Origin: Crocodylus rhombifer
Taxonomy: Eukaryota > Chordata > Crocodylia > Crocodylidae
NCBI GenBank assembly: GCA_038503035.1
Contig: JAVSML010000996.1
Coordinates: 167,278-231,277 of the forward strand
Length of the DNA: 64,000 nucleotides
Reading direction: 5' to 3'
Of the stretch, positions 63,451-64,000 are shown piece by piece (position 1 is the stretch's first letter; each line of letters starts with the position of its first letter). Under the pieces are notes generated by a model. The model did not search any database and had not been told where the DNA came from. It worked only from the letters and a program-made list of their open reading frames with translations. The position numbers and the translations under genes are program-made.

Positions 63451-64000
63451 ACTCAGCGTAACCCTGAACCCGCAGTAAGTTTTCCAACACTTCCCTCAGA
63501 GCAACCCTTTCCCTAACTGGAGCCTGGACCCAGACTCACTGGCAGACCTGTTGCCTAACAGTAGCCCTATCCATCGTCCTGGCCTGGACTCTGACACCCT
63601 TGTGGACCCGTGGCCTGATTGTAACCAGACCCCAGACCCAGACTGCCTTGCAGACCTATTGCCAAACCCTAACCCTGTCCCTCACCCTAACCAGCACCCT
63701 GATGCTACTTCCAGAATTGTGCCCTGACCCTAACCATTACCAGGACCCTGATGCATGCACAGACCCATTGCCTGACCGTAACCCTGAGCCTCACCCTAAC
63801 CTGCATGCCAACACAGTTGGAGACCCATTGCCTGACCCCAACCCTGTGCCTCACTGTAACCCAGACCCCAGGGCACTGGCAACACTGCGCCCTGACCCTG
63901 ACCCTAACCTGGACCCTGTGCCTCATCCTAACCCACACCCTGTTGGCCAAGTGGCCTGGTGCACTGGCAACACTATACCCTGACCCTCACCCTCACCCTA
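63451..64000. repeat. Second telomere-like array (CCCTAA/CCCTGA variant), runs off the window
   Basis: Units such as gcctgaccctaacc..accctgatgc and cacccattgcctgaccgtaaccctgagcctcaccctaacc recur every 60-75 bp. The sense is CCCTAA, like the array at 56041-57740. The array is open at the right edge of the window. Confidence 0.78.

Overview
This is animal nuclear DNA, most likely from a crocodilian; a turtle or another sauropsid is the main alternative. The evidence is the repeat set: at least a dozen CR1 LINE copies, many LTR retrotransposon pieces, a class I (gamma-like) endogenous retrovirus, Tigger-type and hAT-type DNA transposons, and a SCAN/KRAB/C2H2 zinc-finger gene whose KRAB box resembles the crocodilian type. 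There are no bacterial operons, ribosome binding sites or CRISPR arrays. A 100-base N gap lies inside the retroviral reverse transcriptase.

Layout: 1.0-11.25 kb holds one minus-strand SCAN/KRAB/zinc-finger gene. It starts near a CpG-rich block with CRE-like sites (about 10.95-11.25 kb). After a damaged SCAN exon come five exons whose splice sites and phases close exactly (9480-9690, 8324-8413, 7690-7862, 7066-7192, 3214-1023). The last encodes 13 intact C2H2 fingers after about seven decayed ones. In-frame TAG stops in the SCAN and finger exons make it a pseudogene as assembled. CR1 copies sit in its introns.

11.3-34.4 kb is a repeat-rich stretch: a 36-bp minisatellite, CA/GT microsatellites, LTR-like segments and CR1 copies. 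The best is a nearly full-length 4.5-kb CR1 (25.5-30.0 kb) with an ORF1 carrying a GDSL/SGNH esterase and an ORF2 carrying endonuclease and reverse transcriptase. 34.41-36.89 kb is a Tigger/Jerky-like DNA transposon with an uninterrupted 586-codon transposase that has lost two of its three catalytic aspartates. A CpG island with no recognisable gene lies at 38.26-38.96 kb.

39.36-47.31 kb is a tandem satellite (unit about 180-200 bp) carrying two insertions: a defective gamma-like ERV (39.96-45.39 kb, 5' LTR missing, integrase core and env surface subunit deleted) and a 471-bp non-autonomous hAT element with an 8-bp target duplication. 47.3-53.2 kb is dense in LTR-like sequence. It includes a perfect 19-nt tRNA-Thr primer-binding site and a short CR1 flanked by a 36-bp target-site duplication. 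53.2-56.04 kb is a long CR1 whose 5' end abuts degenerate CCCTAA (telomere-like) repeats (56.04-57.74 kb) with a 60-bp higher-order period. Further telomere-like DNA lies at 60.3 kb (opposite strand) and 63.45-64.0 kb, so the right end looks subtelomeric or derived from an old telomere.

No multi-gene functional system is visible. The most unusual items are the open Tigger-like frame with lost catalytic residues, the telomere-like/CR1 junction, and the nested insertions that allow relative dating.
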